Origin: Fermentibacter sp964564435
GTDB taxonomy: Bacteria > Fermentibacterota > Fermentibacteria > Fermentibacterales > Fermentibacteraceae
Assembly: GCA_964564435.1 (NCBI GenBank)
Contig: CAZMAT010000020.1
Location: 1-32,700, forward strand
DNA: 32,700 bases
Reading direction: 5' to 3'
Positions 23,723-31,983 of the stretch are shown here, in pieces (positions within the stretch are counted from its first letter, which is position 1; the number at the start of each line of letters is the position of its first letter). Under the pieces are notes generated by a model that searched no databases, was not told the origin of the DNA, and was given only the letters and a program-made list of their open reading frames with translations. Position numbers and translations under genes: made by a program.

Positions 23723-26056
23723 TCACAGCCTTGCTCCGGCGATAGCCTGCAGAGCCTTCAGGACTACAAGAACGGGCATCCTGGCCCACCAGGGGCAGCC
23801 GAGGAGGATGCCTCCCAGCGGCGAGTCGAAGAGCCTGACCAGGCTCAGTTCGACAAGCGCGGCAGGAAGATGGATGAGTGAGAGTCTCCTTTCTCCGGGA
23901 AGGCGATACCCGAAGATACCGGAGAGCGCCGCACGAGTGGGCCCCCGGTCATGCCAGGCGAGAGACCGGGCCTGGGCAGCCACTACGAGATCCTGCCCAG
24001 CGGAACGGGAGACCACGGTACCGGATCTGTGCAGCCTCTCCAGTGCATCGAGCCCGGCGGGAGAGAGAGCCAGAGCAACGGTCTTCTTGCGGCCGGAGTA
24101 CTTCTCCGCGGAGATCCAGGCGTCTCCGAAGCTGATGTCCGAATGCCTCCCTAGGTGATCCCTGCATGTGAGGCATGCAGTCCTGCAGCCGGCATGGAGG
24201 TTCTGCAGCAGACCGAATCCTTTTGCGAAGGGAATCCGCACCTCCCTTCCATCCGTGAGCAGGAGCACGGAACAGCCCCTCCACCTGCCTGTCCTGAACC
24301 GGAAGGATACGGGGCAGGCGCCTGACTTCCCCGCCCATTTGCCGATCAAGCCTTCGGCTATGGACCGGTCGGTGGCATGTCCGCACCAGAGGGAGACGAG
24401 AAGACCGATGTTCCTCCCCGGGATCGCTCCGGAACCCGCAGCCTTCCTGAGAGCGGCGATCTGGCATGGCAGACCTACGACATCGACGGGTCCGTCGCAG
24501 TTCCTGAGGATTTCCATCGTATTGGCCAGATGCGGGAACCACGCATAGATGCTTCCGGAGGACGCTCTGAGATCCTCGATGGACCGTGCGATGATCGTCG
24601 AGAGATCCAGCCTCCCCTGCTCGAGTCTGCAGAGTGCTGCCACCGCTCCCTTCGATGCACCCGTCTCGATCCTGTCCTCTAGCATCGCAGTGACCAGGCC
24701 CCCGGAGGCTCGTATGCCGGATGTCGCCTCCTGCAGAGAGAATCCGATCCTGACGGCGGGCCGGCAGCCATCCGGCAGGAAGCGCGCTGGAATGGCCCGG
24801 CGTGAGCGATGTGCTGAAGCAGGCGGATCCCTCAGGTATTCTGCGACGCGGTCGAGCTGGTTCCCGGCGGCCTCCCTGACGCTGACCCCGGCGAGTCCGA
24901 TCTGCGCTGCAAGGGTCGAGCGATCGGCGAGAAGCCGTCTGCAGAGATCGAGAAGACGGGTTCCTGTGGTGTCGCCGGCTTCCAGCACGAAGTCCCCCAC
25001 GCCGAACTGGCTCATCACCTCGGCATACTTGTGGCTCCACGAAGTGGCAGCGACGGGTACGCCGCACGCCAGAGCCGAAACCATGCCGTGGAACCGGGAT
25101 GACACTGCGATCGTGCAGCCGGCGATGATCCTCCTCAGTTCCTCCGGACCCGATTCCTCCAGTACTGTGCTGATCCTGACACCGGGCTCGATTCTGCCTT
25201 CTATCTCGCGGCAGACATGCCAGTCGTTGTTGTGGGACCTCTTCTCCGGCCCGAGATTGCTGTGGGCTATCAGGACGATCTCTGCGTCGAGCTCCTTCGA
25301 GGCATTCGAGCAGAACCACGCAAGCTGCCCGGGATAGTCGATCCCCTGGCCTGCGCACCGCCTCCGCATGACCTCGCTCGGGATGAGGGCGATCCTGATG
25401 CCGGACTCCTTTGTGGATTCCACTGCCGGGCTCTCCAGGGTGAAGGCGAGGTCCGGAGCGACGGCTGTACAGGGGATTCCAGCATCCGACAGGTGGGCGG
25501 AGGAAACGCCGCCTCTGGCGAACACCATCGCAAGCTTAGGGAGGAGTTTTCTCGCAGCCATCCGGCAGAATCCTCCGCCCAGGGGTCCGAACGCCTGGGA
25601 CAGTTTGATGACAGGCTTTCCGAGCAGCAGCGGGGGCAGCAGGCATGCGACGTTGTAGGCAAGGGCGGGGGTCCTGCCGTGGACGAACGAGATGCCGGAC
25701 AGGTCGAGCACGGCATCGCACGACAGCATGGCCCCGAGTGGGCGGTAAAGGCGGACGAGTGGAGCCGTCGGGAGATGGAACCTTCGAAGGACATGGAAGA
25801 CGAGAGAGAAAGCCGGGAACATCAGGATGGCATGAAGGGGCGGGGCCGGGACGATCGTCAGGTTCGAGCGGTAGTTGGTTTCGCGGTCCCGGCGGGGATA
25901 CGGGCTGAACAGAAGGAAGCGGGTCCCCTCCGGCAGCCTCCAGGCCAGTCCATCCACCGCTGCCGCCGCCATGGCTGCCGCGCCCTTGTTACCAGTCAGG
26001 CTGGCTGCGGTCAGGCCTACGCGGAAAGGCTCGATCCGATCTGACTCAGTCTTCAT
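23723..26056 (-). CDS. fused polysaccharide pyruvyl transferase and FrhB-like (coenzyme F420 hydrogenase beta-type) protein
   Basis: This 777-residue protein joins two domains usually encoded by neighbouring genes. Residues 12-400 form a polysaccharide pyruvyl transferase domain (GT-B-like). It opens G-L-T-A-A-S-L-T-G-N-K-G-A-A-A-M, has K-L-S-Q-A-F-G-P, and ends with S-S-R-F-H-G at 319-324 and C-G-V-P-V-A-A. It would add pyruvate ketals to sugars from phosphoenolpyruvate. Residues 435-650 form a FrhB/FdhB-type domain with A-S-G-G-L-V-T-A-M-L, G-L-P-C-Q-I-A-A-L (C531), and C624, C628 and C631 before D-I-S-F-G-D-A-W. The ferredoxin cluster motifs that normally precede FrhB are absent. The ATG at 26056 overlaps the preceding stop as ATGA. 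A frameshift-free fusion of this kind is notable. What the FrhB part does in glycan loci is not established. Confidence 0.85.
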   Translation of the reverse strand: MKTESDRIEPFRVGLTAASLTGNKGAAAMAAAAVDGLAWRLPEGTRFLLFSPYPRRDRETNYRSNLTIVPAPPLHAILMFPAFSLVFHVLRRFHLPTAPLVRLYRPLGAMLSCDAVLDLSGISFVHGRTPALAYNVACLLPPLLLGKPVIKLSQAFGPLGGGFCRMAARKLLPKLAMVFARGGVSSAHLSDAGIPCTAVAPDLAFTLESPAVESTKESGIRIALIPSEVMRRRCAGQGIDYPGQLAWFCSNASKELDAEIVLIAHSNLGPEKRSHNNDWHVCREIEGRIEPGVRISTVLEESGPEELRRIIAGCTIAVSSRFHGMVSALACGVPVAATSWSHKYAEVMSQFGVGDFVLEAGDTTGTRLLDLCRRLLADRSTLAAQIGLAGVSVREAAGNQLDRVAEYLRDPPASAHRSRRAIPARFLPDGCRPAVRIGFSLQEATSGIRASGGLVTAMLEDRIETGASKGAVAALCRLEQGRLDLSTIIARSIEDLRASSGSIYAWFPHLANTMEILRNCDGPVDVVGLPCQIAALRKAAGSGAIPGRNIGLLVSLWCGHATDRSIAEGLIGKWAGKSGACPVSFRFRTGRWRGCSVLLLTDGREVRIPFAKGFGLLQNLHAGCRTACLTCRDHLGRHSDISFGDAWISAEKYSGRKKTVALALSPAGLDALERLHRSGTVVSRSAGQDLVVAAQARSLAWHDRGPTRAALSGIFGYRLPGERRLSLIHLPAALVELSLVRLFDSPLGGILLGCPWWARMPVLVVLKALQAIAGARL

Positions 26057-27588
26057 GGAGCACCACCCCGGGCGAGGGCCGAGCACCGTTCGGCCCTTTC
26101 GCGCACGATCGGAGGCGCCGATGGATCCCTCGCCGCCGAGGAGTAGTACCCGGCAGCCAGGTCGAACTCCGATCTCTGCTCCGCCAGCACTCCCCTGTAG
26201 TAGTCGATCCTCCCGCCCCAGCCCGTATCCACCATGAGGAGGAGCCCCGCCCAGACGATCAGCGGGATGAAACCGGAGACCGATGGTCTGAGTCCTCGCC
26301 CGGCGATCAGCCATGAGAGGATCGCGAAGGCCGTGAGTACGCACATTACAGCCGCTCCTGCGAGCCAGGAGGAATGATGCCCGTCCAGCAGCATCCTGAT
26401 GCCGATGTTCCACTGGGGCAGCGGGACAGGCTGCTCCATGGGGTGCACGGGCTGGTGGATCTCGCCGAGGATGCCGATCAGGGCCTGGAGCATGGCGGGG
26501 AGTATCAGCAGCCATGCGGTGAACGCCCGCCGGGGATTGTCCGAGATGAATCTGTGGAGACCCAGCGCCAGGAAGGGGACGACCGGTATCAGGTGCCGGG
26601 GGCCGAAGGCCCATCCTCCCGAGGGCATGTAGTACGCACTGAACAGGACAATGTAGAGACAGACGAGAAGGGGTCCGGGATCGTTCCAGAGGGTTTCCCG
26701 GAAGCTCCTGCCTGTGAAGAAGCCAGCGAGCCCGAGAGCCGCCCAGGGCATGTAGAAGAAGAGTCCGCGTTCCGGCGAGACTGTCAGCATCGCGATAGCC
26801 GCCGGGTCAGGCATGCCGAAGCCGAATAGACCGGTCGTCATTCCCGCAAAGGCTGATACGCTCTCCAGAGAGTAGCCCATTCGGAAAGGACTCCCGAAGG
26901 CGAGCCAATTGTGTGCGAGCTGCGGGACGAAGGCCATGCACGCGAATGAAGTGAGCCTGGCGGCTCTGAACGGACTCCACGAACCTCTACTACGGTACAG
27001 CAGCAGCACGAAGAAAAGAGCGGCGACCGGGAACTCCAGCGCGCAGGCGAGGCAGCCCGCGGCATCGGCAAGCGCATATCTTCCCCTCTGCTGCCAGAAC
27101 CAGCTCAGGAAGAGAAGGGCGGCCGCCGGGACGTGCGCGTAGAACAGGCTGGAGTAAGGGAGCAGAATGCTGCCCAGACCGAGCGCCAGCATCGAAATGT
27201 TGCTGCCGCCCGTCATCAATCCCAGGACCAGCAGGAGCAGCAGGAAGCTGCCTCCGACGACCAGCCTCTCTGAGATGATACGCGCAGGATCCGTTAGCAA
27301 GTCCTTGGGCTTGGACGGTTCTCCCACGCCGAGCACGGAGGATGCCAGACAAGCCGGCAATGCCGCGACTGAGAGGAGGACTGCCTTGTCGCAGTAATAG
27401 TGTCCATCGGAGAGAGCCTTGTCGCTGGTGAGGAATTCGTACCTGTCTACCAGGATCGATCCTTGGTCGCACAGCGAGCGCGTCATAGCCCAGCGTGTGA
27501 CGACGTTGTCGTACGGGTACGGGTGGACCGCGAGGGTGGCGAGGAGGACTGCGGTAAGCAAAGGAATCGTGGATCCGATCCTGGACAT
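26053..27588 (-). CDS. GT-C-like multi-pass membrane protein
   Basis: The 511-residue protein has about 11-12 hydrophobic segments. Its first loop reads H-P-Y-P-Y-D-N-V-V-T-R-W, and later segments include G-P-R-H-L-I-P-V-V-P-F-L, a motif common in bacterial membrane proteins of the GT-C/mannosyltransferase type. The C-terminal soluble end has Y-Y-R-G-V-L-A-E-Q-R-S-E. I would not name a sugar or acceptor. The start at 27588 (M-S-R-I-G-S) has GAGGGG directly upstream. The frame extends to 27891 but that part overlaps the divergent gene at 27686 and looks non-coding. It is the first gene of the minus-strand glycan operon and ends in an ATGA overlap with the pyruvyl transferase fusion. Confidence 0.75.
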   Translation of the reverse strand: MSRIGSTIPLLTAVLLATLAVHPYPYDNVVTRWAMTRSLCDQGSILVDRYEFLTSDKALSDGHYYCDKAVLLSVAALPACLASSVLGVGEPSKPKDLLTDPARIISERLVVGGSFLLLLLVLGLMTGGSNISMLALGLGSILLPYSSLFYAHVPAAALLFLSWFWQQRGRYALADAAGCLACALEFPVAALFFVLLLYRSRGSWSPFRAARLTSFACMAFVPQLAHNWLAFGSPFRMGYSLESVSAFAGMTTGLFGFGMPDPAAIAMLTVSPERGLFFYMPWAALGLAGFFTGRSFRETLWNDPGPLLVCLYIVLFSAYYMPSGGWAFGPRHLIPVVPFLALGLHRFISDNPRRAFTAWLLILPAMLQALIGILGEIHQPVHPMEQPVPLPQWNIGIRMLLDGHHSSWLAGAAVMCVLTAFAILSWLIAGRGLRPSVSGFIPLIVWAGLLLMVDTGWGGRIDYYRGVLAEQRSEFDLAAGYYSSAARDPSAPPIVRERAERCSALARGGAP

Positions 27589-27685
27589 GCCCCTCCCTGT
27601 CTTCTGTTGAAGAATAGCCCACGCGTCAGGGCGATGCCAGTGTTCAGGTCCATAGCTATCTTCGGAGATCAAAAGGGAGGTCGAG

Positions 27686-29560
27686 ATGACCAGGTTTCCT
27701 GCGGCGATGCTGGTGTTCGCCCGCATCCTCTTCCTGTGGGCCGCGTTCCACGGAGCGGGGCTGCTTCTGGAAAAGCCGCTCAGGAGGCTCTCGGGGAGCC
27801 GGCCCGGCCCGACGATCGTCACCGGGATGCTCGCCTTCCTCCTTCTGGCCTTCCCGCTGTCGCTTCTGCACCTGCTGGATGCGCGCCTCATGGCCTGTCT
27901 CGTCGCAGCAACGGGATTCTACGGGCTGGCCTACCTGGTTCGCATTGCAGCGAGGAGCCTCCGACATGCACGGCCCTTCAGACCGGATGCATTGTCTGCT
28001 ATCCTTTACTTGCTTCTGGTCATACTGTTCCCCAGCACGCTCTTAAGGGCCGCCAAGCCCCAGGATAATCCTGACCCGCTCATCACATACGCCGTGCAGC
28101 CGGACAGGTGGCTCGGCGAAGGTCAAATCACCTTCCTGGAGGAGACCAGATTCTCGGTGATGCCACTCCTGGGCGAGACCCTCGCTCTCTGGCCGGCTTC
28201 TCTGGCGATACCTGATATCTCCGGCCTCGAGGGCATCGATTCGGAGGATATCGAGAGGCGGACGGACAGGCTGAGCCTCCTGCAGGTCTTCCAGATGAGC
28301 CTGCTGGTCGCCTCAGTCCTCCTTGCATCGCGTTCGATTAAGCTTGGTGCTTCCGGAACACTGCTCGCTCTCACTGCTGTCATGGCTTCGAACATCCAAA
28401 TAGGCTGGGGATCGCTGGCGAAGGTCGACATGACCCTCGCATTCTTCGTGACTGCAGCTATGGCGATCCCGGCACGAAGGCTGCTTCTCGGAGCCGAAGG
28501 GGCCGGACTCTGGCCCTTCCTCCTGTTCGGAGCCGCGCTCGCGGTGAAGATGACGGCATGGATACTCCTGCCCTTCTTCATCCTCCTCCACCTGGCCTCA
28601 GAGGGACTGCGACCTGGCAGGCTCGCGGCGGGCATCGCCCTCATGCTCCTCCTCCCGGGCTGCTACATGGCGAGGACGTTCATCCATACCGGATCGCTTC
28701 TCTATACAGGGCCGATGAGCTTCCCAGAAGCCGTGGGAGACTGGGTCTGGACAACCGTTCCAGTTCTCGACGCGCTGTCGATTCGACAGAGCCCCGGTCT
28801 CCTGGCAGACCTCGGTGACCTGTCGCTGGCCTGGGACTATCCCCTGCTGCTTCTGGTGCTGGGCTTCGCTGCATCGGCGTTGAAGACGGAGGGCAGGAGT
28901 GGGAGGATCGTGCTGATGGCCACCTTCGGGGGGTACATGGTTCTCGCGGCGCTGCTGTTAAGCCCTATCAGCTGGAGCGCAAAATACACCATTATGGCCC
29001 TCCCCCTAATCGCGGTACTCGGAGCCTCATGGCGGCCGGCGGGATGGATGGGGCTCCTGATCGGACTGGGTATCGCAGTGGTCGTGTCGGCGAACTCGGA
29101 ACTCGCGCCGAGGACGAGGTTCATGCTCGGATTCATGCGGTCGTCGCGCATCCTCACCTTCGACTCGGATACGTACCTCTCCCCCAGGGGCATCCAGCTC
29201 CTGGCGAACGAGGCTCTGCCCGATGGCTCCGTGATCCTGTCCCTGAACTCGAACGAGAGATACTACTCCGACTTCCCGGTGGTCTGCGCCCGCATGCATC
29301 CACGTGCGAGAGGGCTATTCCTCTCCGGACCGATCGAGGATGAGCTCTCGCTGCTTCGCGACCTGGGAGTCACGCATGTCTGCTTCGCAAGGGGCGATCC
29401 CATGGGCATGAACATGGCTAGCCTCTATTACTGGAACCCTCCGCTGGATGCACTAGATCCATCAGACTCGCTGGCTTTGATTGATGAGGACGAGGATGTA
29501 CTGCGGGAGGTGGCAAGCGACGGCATCTACATCCTGTGCCGCGTGGAGTACCCGGAATAG
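27686..29560 (+). CDS. large multi-pass membrane protein, GT-C-like
   Basis: The 624-residue protein has about 12-13 membrane segments over the first 480 residues and a soluble C-terminal domain of about 140 residues (from L-A-P-R-T-R-F-M). Within the membrane region are D-N-P-D-P-L-I-T-Y (acidic first-loop-like motif), A-V-K-M-T-A-W-I-L-L-P and S-W-S-A-K-Y-T. This layout resembles GT-C glycosyltransferases or O-antigen ligase-type proteins. The C-terminal part (V-I-L-S-L-N-S-N-E-R-Y-Y, then V-T-H-V-C-F-A-R) resembles the soluble tails of those enzymes. The exact role is not identifiable. GGGAGG six bases before the ATG supports the start. It is divergent from the gene at 27588 (97-bp gap) and ends at a strong hairpin at 29561-29589. 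Confidence 0.72.
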   Translation: MTRFPAAMLVFARILFLWAAFHGAGLLLEKPLRRLSGSRPGPTIVTGMLAFLLLAFPLSLLHLLDARLMACLVAATGFYGLAYLVRIAARSLRHARPFRPDALSAILYLLLVILFPSTLLRAAKPQDNPDPLITYAVQPDRWLGEGQITFLEETRFSVMPLLGETLALWPASLAIPDISGLEGIDSEDIERRTDRLSLLQVFQMSLLVASVLLASRSIKLGASGTLLALTAVMASNIQIGWGSLAKVDMTLAFFVTAAMAIPARRLLLGAEGAGLWPFLLFGAALAVKMTAWILLPFFILLHLASEGLRPGRLAAGIALMLLLPGCYMARTFIHTGSLLYTGPMSFPEAVGDWVWTTVPVLDALSIRQSPGLLADLGDLSLAWDYPLLLLVLGFAASALKTEGRSGRIVLMATFGGYMVLAALLLSPISWSAKYTIMALPLIAVLGASWRPAGWMGLLIGLGIAVVVSANSELAPRTRFMLGFMRSSRILTFDSDTYLSPRGIQLLANEALPDGSVILSLNSNERYYSDFPVVCARMHPRARGLFLSGPIEDELSLLRDLGVTHVCFARGDPMGMNMASLYYWNPPLDALDPSDSLALIDEDEDVLREVASDGIYILCRVEYPE

Positions 29561-29589
29561 GGAGCGGCGGGCCGGAGGCCCGCCGCTCC
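29561..29589. terminator. strong hairpin, probable bidirectional terminator between convergent genes
   Basis: A perfect 13-bp stem (GGAGCGGCGGGCC pairing with its complement) encloses a 3-base loop. It begins directly after the TAG at 29560, and the convergent pilin gene ends at 29609. A T-run is lacking, so termination may depend on the stem or on Rho. Confidence 0.7.
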
Positions 29590-29608
29590 ATTCGATACCA
29601 GTTCTAAA

Positions 29609-29983
29609 CTACTGCCAGCTGATCACGCCGTCGGTTATGCTTCCATGACCATCGGGAACAGAAGGATCAAATGGGCACGGCAGGTCGTATGTGTCAGCTC
29701 CCACGGTCACAGTGTATGGGCTGTTGTTGGACGGGCACTCGACAACATCAGCGTTCTCCATCATGCCGCCCGCACCGGACAGGTTGGCGATGGTGCCATA
29801 GACTTCATTCTGGCCGAGGTACATGGCCTCGGCGGAGGCGATGGAGCGCATGTTGCTGCGGCAGGATGCCCTCTCGGCCTGCTCCTTCACTGCGCCGAAC
29901 TTCGGGATCGCGATGGCGGCGAGGATGCCGATGATGACGACCACGATCATGAGCTCGATGAGGGTGAAGCCTCTCTTCTTCAT
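29609..29983 (-). CDS. type IV pilin-like protein (major-pilin type) 1
   Basis: The 124-residue prepilin has the leader M-K-K-R-G cut before F-T-L-I-E-L-M, with the processing glutamate at position +5 and the hydrophobic helix through A-A-I-A-I-P-K-F. The globular part has a conserved A-S-A-E-A-M-Y-L region, Cys residues and the C-terminal motif G-H-G-S-I-T-D-G-V-I-S-W. It would be cleaved and N-methylated by PilD and assembled into a type IV pilus or type II secretion pseudopilus. The start at 29983 is set by GGAGAGGAG upstream. A GG-N10-GC element (30028-30044) may be a sigma-54 promoter. It lies 173 bp downstream of a paralogue. Confidence 0.92.
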   Translation of the reverse strand: MKKRGFTLIELMIVVVIIGILAAIAIPKFGAVKEQAERASCRSNMRSIASAEAMYLGQNEVYGTIANLSGAGGMMENADVVECPSNNSPYTVTVGADTYDLPCPFDPSVPDGHGSITDGVISWQ

Positions 29984-30027
29984 GGGATTCTCCTCTCCAG
30001 GGTTGTGGGACTCAATGAACATTACAC

Positions 30028-30044
30028 AAGCAACACAGGACCCA
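30028..30044 (-). promoter_or_regulatory. candidate sigma-54 promoter of pilin 1
   Basis: The minus strand reads TGGGTCCTGTGTTGCTT: a GG (-24) and TTGC (-12) with the required spacing of 10 bases between GG and GC. Predicted start is about 35 bases before the pilin ATG. Many pilA genes use sigma-54 (PilR), but the match is by eye. Confidence 0.45.
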
Positions 30045-30120
30045 AAGGCACATTAACCACGCATCAGGCAATATATCTGACCATTAATTGCCATCGCCGG
30101 ACTGCGCGGCCCTCCGAACC

Positions 30121-30140
30121 GCATTCTGCAAACAGAATGC
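30121..30140. other. perfect 8-bp hairpin between the two pilin genes
   Basis: GCATTCTG and CAGAATGC pair across a 4-base loop, 16 bp after the stop of the upstream pilin gene. No T-run follows. It may protect the pilin mRNA 3' end or attenuate read-through into the second pilin gene. Confidence 0.4.
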
Positions 30141-30156
30141 CATGCCGTCAATCCGG

Positions 30157-30522
30157 TCACCAGCTCGCGATCCCGGTGTCCATCGATCCATGATCGGTAA
30201 CAACGTTCACCGGGCATGTCACCGTGCACTCGTTGGCGCTCGGAACAGCCAGGAGATACGGCCCGGCAGCTATTCGCGAGGGACACCTCACAATGGATGC
30301 GTTCTCCTGCAGCTCGTCGAGATTAGTGATGTCGGTGGTGAAGACGTTGTACTGCGGGAAGTACATCGCCTCTGCGATCGCGATGGCGCGCATGTTACCC
30401 CTGCATCCCGCCTGTCTGGCTTCCTCCTGAACATTTGAGAACTTCGGAATGGCAATGGCTGCAAGTATCCCGATGATCACTACCACGATCATGAGCTCGA
30501 TCAGCGTGAAACCCCTCTGCAT
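30157..30522 (-). CDS. type IV pilin-like protein 2
   Basis: The 121-residue prepilin begins M-Q-R-G, then F-T-L-I-E-L-M with the +5 glutamate and the same helix as pilin 1. The two share I-A-E-A-M-Y, a cysteine after the helix and the C-terminal D-H-G-S-M-D-T-G-I-A-S-W, so they arose by duplication and then diverged strongly in the middle. Its Cys pattern (Q-A-G-C-R-G, V-R-C-P-S, E-C-T-V-T-C-P) suggests a disulfide loop. A run of six G bases precedes the ATG by six bases and supports the start. A possible sigma-54 element is at 30549-30565. Two pilins in tandem may be alternative major pilins or a major and a minor pilin. Confidence 0.92.
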   Translation of the reverse strand: MQRGFTLIELMIVVVIIGILAAIAIPKFSNVQEEARQAGCRGNMRAIAIAEAMYFPQYNVFTTDITNLDELQENASIVRCPSRIAAGPYLLAVPSANECTVTCPVNVVTDHGSMDTGIASW

Positions 30523-30548
30523 GCCTCACCCCCCTGTTACCCATAGTG

Positions 30549-30565
30549 AAGCATAATTCCTTCCC
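30549..30565 (-). promoter_or_regulatory. candidate sigma-54 promoter of pilin 2
   Basis: The minus strand reads GGGAAGGAATTATGCTT, with GG and GC separated by 10 bases. It is weaker than the pilin 1 element because the -12 is ATGC rather than TTGC. The predicted start is about 17 bases before the ATG. Confidence 0.35.
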
Positions 30566-30657
30566 GAATCTGGAACTGCCCTTCCAGTCCATCTTCTTAA
30601 CATTCTGATCGATAACCATCAACCCTTTCCGGGGATCGGGGCTTGCGCTATGCAAGC

Positions 30658-31983
30658 CTATCTGTCGGAGAAGAACTCCCTCTGCGGGTTGTTCCGGATC
30701 GTCATCTCGACGAGCCTTGCGACGACCACCTCGCGGGGCGTGCCTGGCCCGCCGGCCTCGTTCAGGCCTCCGGAAGTGTCCAGGTCGGGATTGTAGCGCC
30801 TTGCGAGGCGCTCGAACCACGGCGAGAAGTTGCCGGTGGAGAGGAGTACCGCATCCGGGCGGAGGTCCCTCCCGTACTTCTCCATCCAGCAGCCGTAGAG
30901 CATGTCGTTGTCGGAGATGAAGAGGCCGGCTTCGAGCGGCGTCGATGACACGAAGGCCTCGACTTCCCCGGTCTGGTCGGGCAATGGATCGCCCGGCGAG
31001 ATGAGCGGCGGCAGGGCCACGGCAGCGGCGAGCGCCAGCGATGCGGCCCGCGGCAGTGTTTCGCAGGCCGCAGCTGCAAGTGCACATAGCACGAGGAGGG
31101 ACAGCCATCCTGTCTGGGAGGTCCCCGAAGCCATGGGGTTCACAAGGAGAGTGAACACGGCATCCAGCAAGAGCAGGAGCCCGAGACGGAGCAGTTTCCT
31201 GCGGGAGGAAAGGGCGAGCAGGACTGCTCCTGCGGCGACAGGCAGCATGAACGCCGGCCAGAGAATGCCGCGCAGGGCGGAGAGGTGCCGGAGAAGGGCC
31301 GTCGGGTCCAGGTTCCCCATAGATGCTCCGTACACCTCCCTGTAGCCCGCGGCACTCACCTGTGCGATGAACTTCGACAAGGCTCCGGGCGAGCCCCAGT
31401 CGACCGCACAGCCCGCTGCCGACATCACCGGCAGCGCCAGGTAGAGGCTGCCTCCCAGCACGAGTCCGCACAGGGTGGCCAGGATGCTCCTGCAGCGCCA
31501 GGAAAGAGCCGCGGGCATGAGCACGCCGGCCGGGTGGACCGCCAGTGAAAGGCCCGTGAGATAGCCGGACGGGAGCCCTGAGAGCCCCTCGGACGCGAGG
31601 GCAACCGTGAAGAGGAGAAAGAGGATCCCGTAGGCGTCCCAGGCCAGCACCCTCTCGCGGAAGGACGGCATTGCCATGACGGCCAGGGCCATGGCAAGCC
31701 CTGTGATGCCGGAGCGCCGGAACAGCAGGGTGAGTGAGAGCGATGCACATAAGGCTGCGAGCACAATCGGACCCTGTTCACCCAGGAACCAGGAGACGCG
31801 AAGAAGCAGCGCCAGGAGGGGCATGCCGGGCGGGTGCATGGTCCCGCCCAGGCGGGCGACCGTGATCACCTCTCCGCCGTCCTCGACCGGGATGCCCGTC
31901 TGACCTAGCAGCATGCCGGCGGAGAACAGGATGGTGGTGAATAGCACCAGGGTCGCGGAGCGCCCGAGGGTGAACCTAGTCAA
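30658..31983 (-). CDS. DUF2723-like (TMEM260-type) membrane protein
   Basis: The 441-residue protein opens with a membrane segment and the family signature E-D-G-G-E-V-I-T-V-A-R-L-G-G-T-M-H-P-P-G-M-P, where an acidic residue precedes H-P-P-G. A second family-like feature is D-W-G-S-P-G-A-L-S-K-F. About eight to ten membrane segments follow, and the last 90 residues are soluble. DUF2723 proteins are related to GT-C O-mannosyltransferases. TTG at 31983 overlaps the stop of the sigma-54 activator gene by 8 bp and is the longest in-frame start after it; a GTG at 31947 is an alternative. The pilins lie 135 bp downstream, so it could modify surface proteins, including pilins (inference). Confidence 0.75.
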   Translation of the reverse strand: MTRFTLGRSATLVLFTTILFSAGMLLGQTGIPVEDGGEVITVARLGGTMHPPGMPLLALLLRVSWFLGEQGPIVLAALCASLSLTLLFRRSGITGLAMALAVMAMPSFRERVLAWDAYGILFLLFTVALASEGLSGLPSGYLTGLSLAVHPAGVLMPAALSWRCRSILATLCGLVLGGSLYLALPVMSAAGCAVDWGSPGALSKFIAQVSAAGYREVYGASMGNLDPTALLRHLSALRGILWPAFMLPVAAGAVLLALSSRRKLLRLGLLLLLDAVFTLLVNPMASGTSQTGWLSLLVLCALAAAACETLPRAASLALAAAVALPPLISPGDPLPDQTGEVEAFVSSTPLEAGLFISDNDMLYGCWMEKYGRDLRPDAVLLSTGNFSPWFERLARRYNPDLDTSGGLNEAGGPGTPREVVVARLVEMTIRNNPQREFFSDR

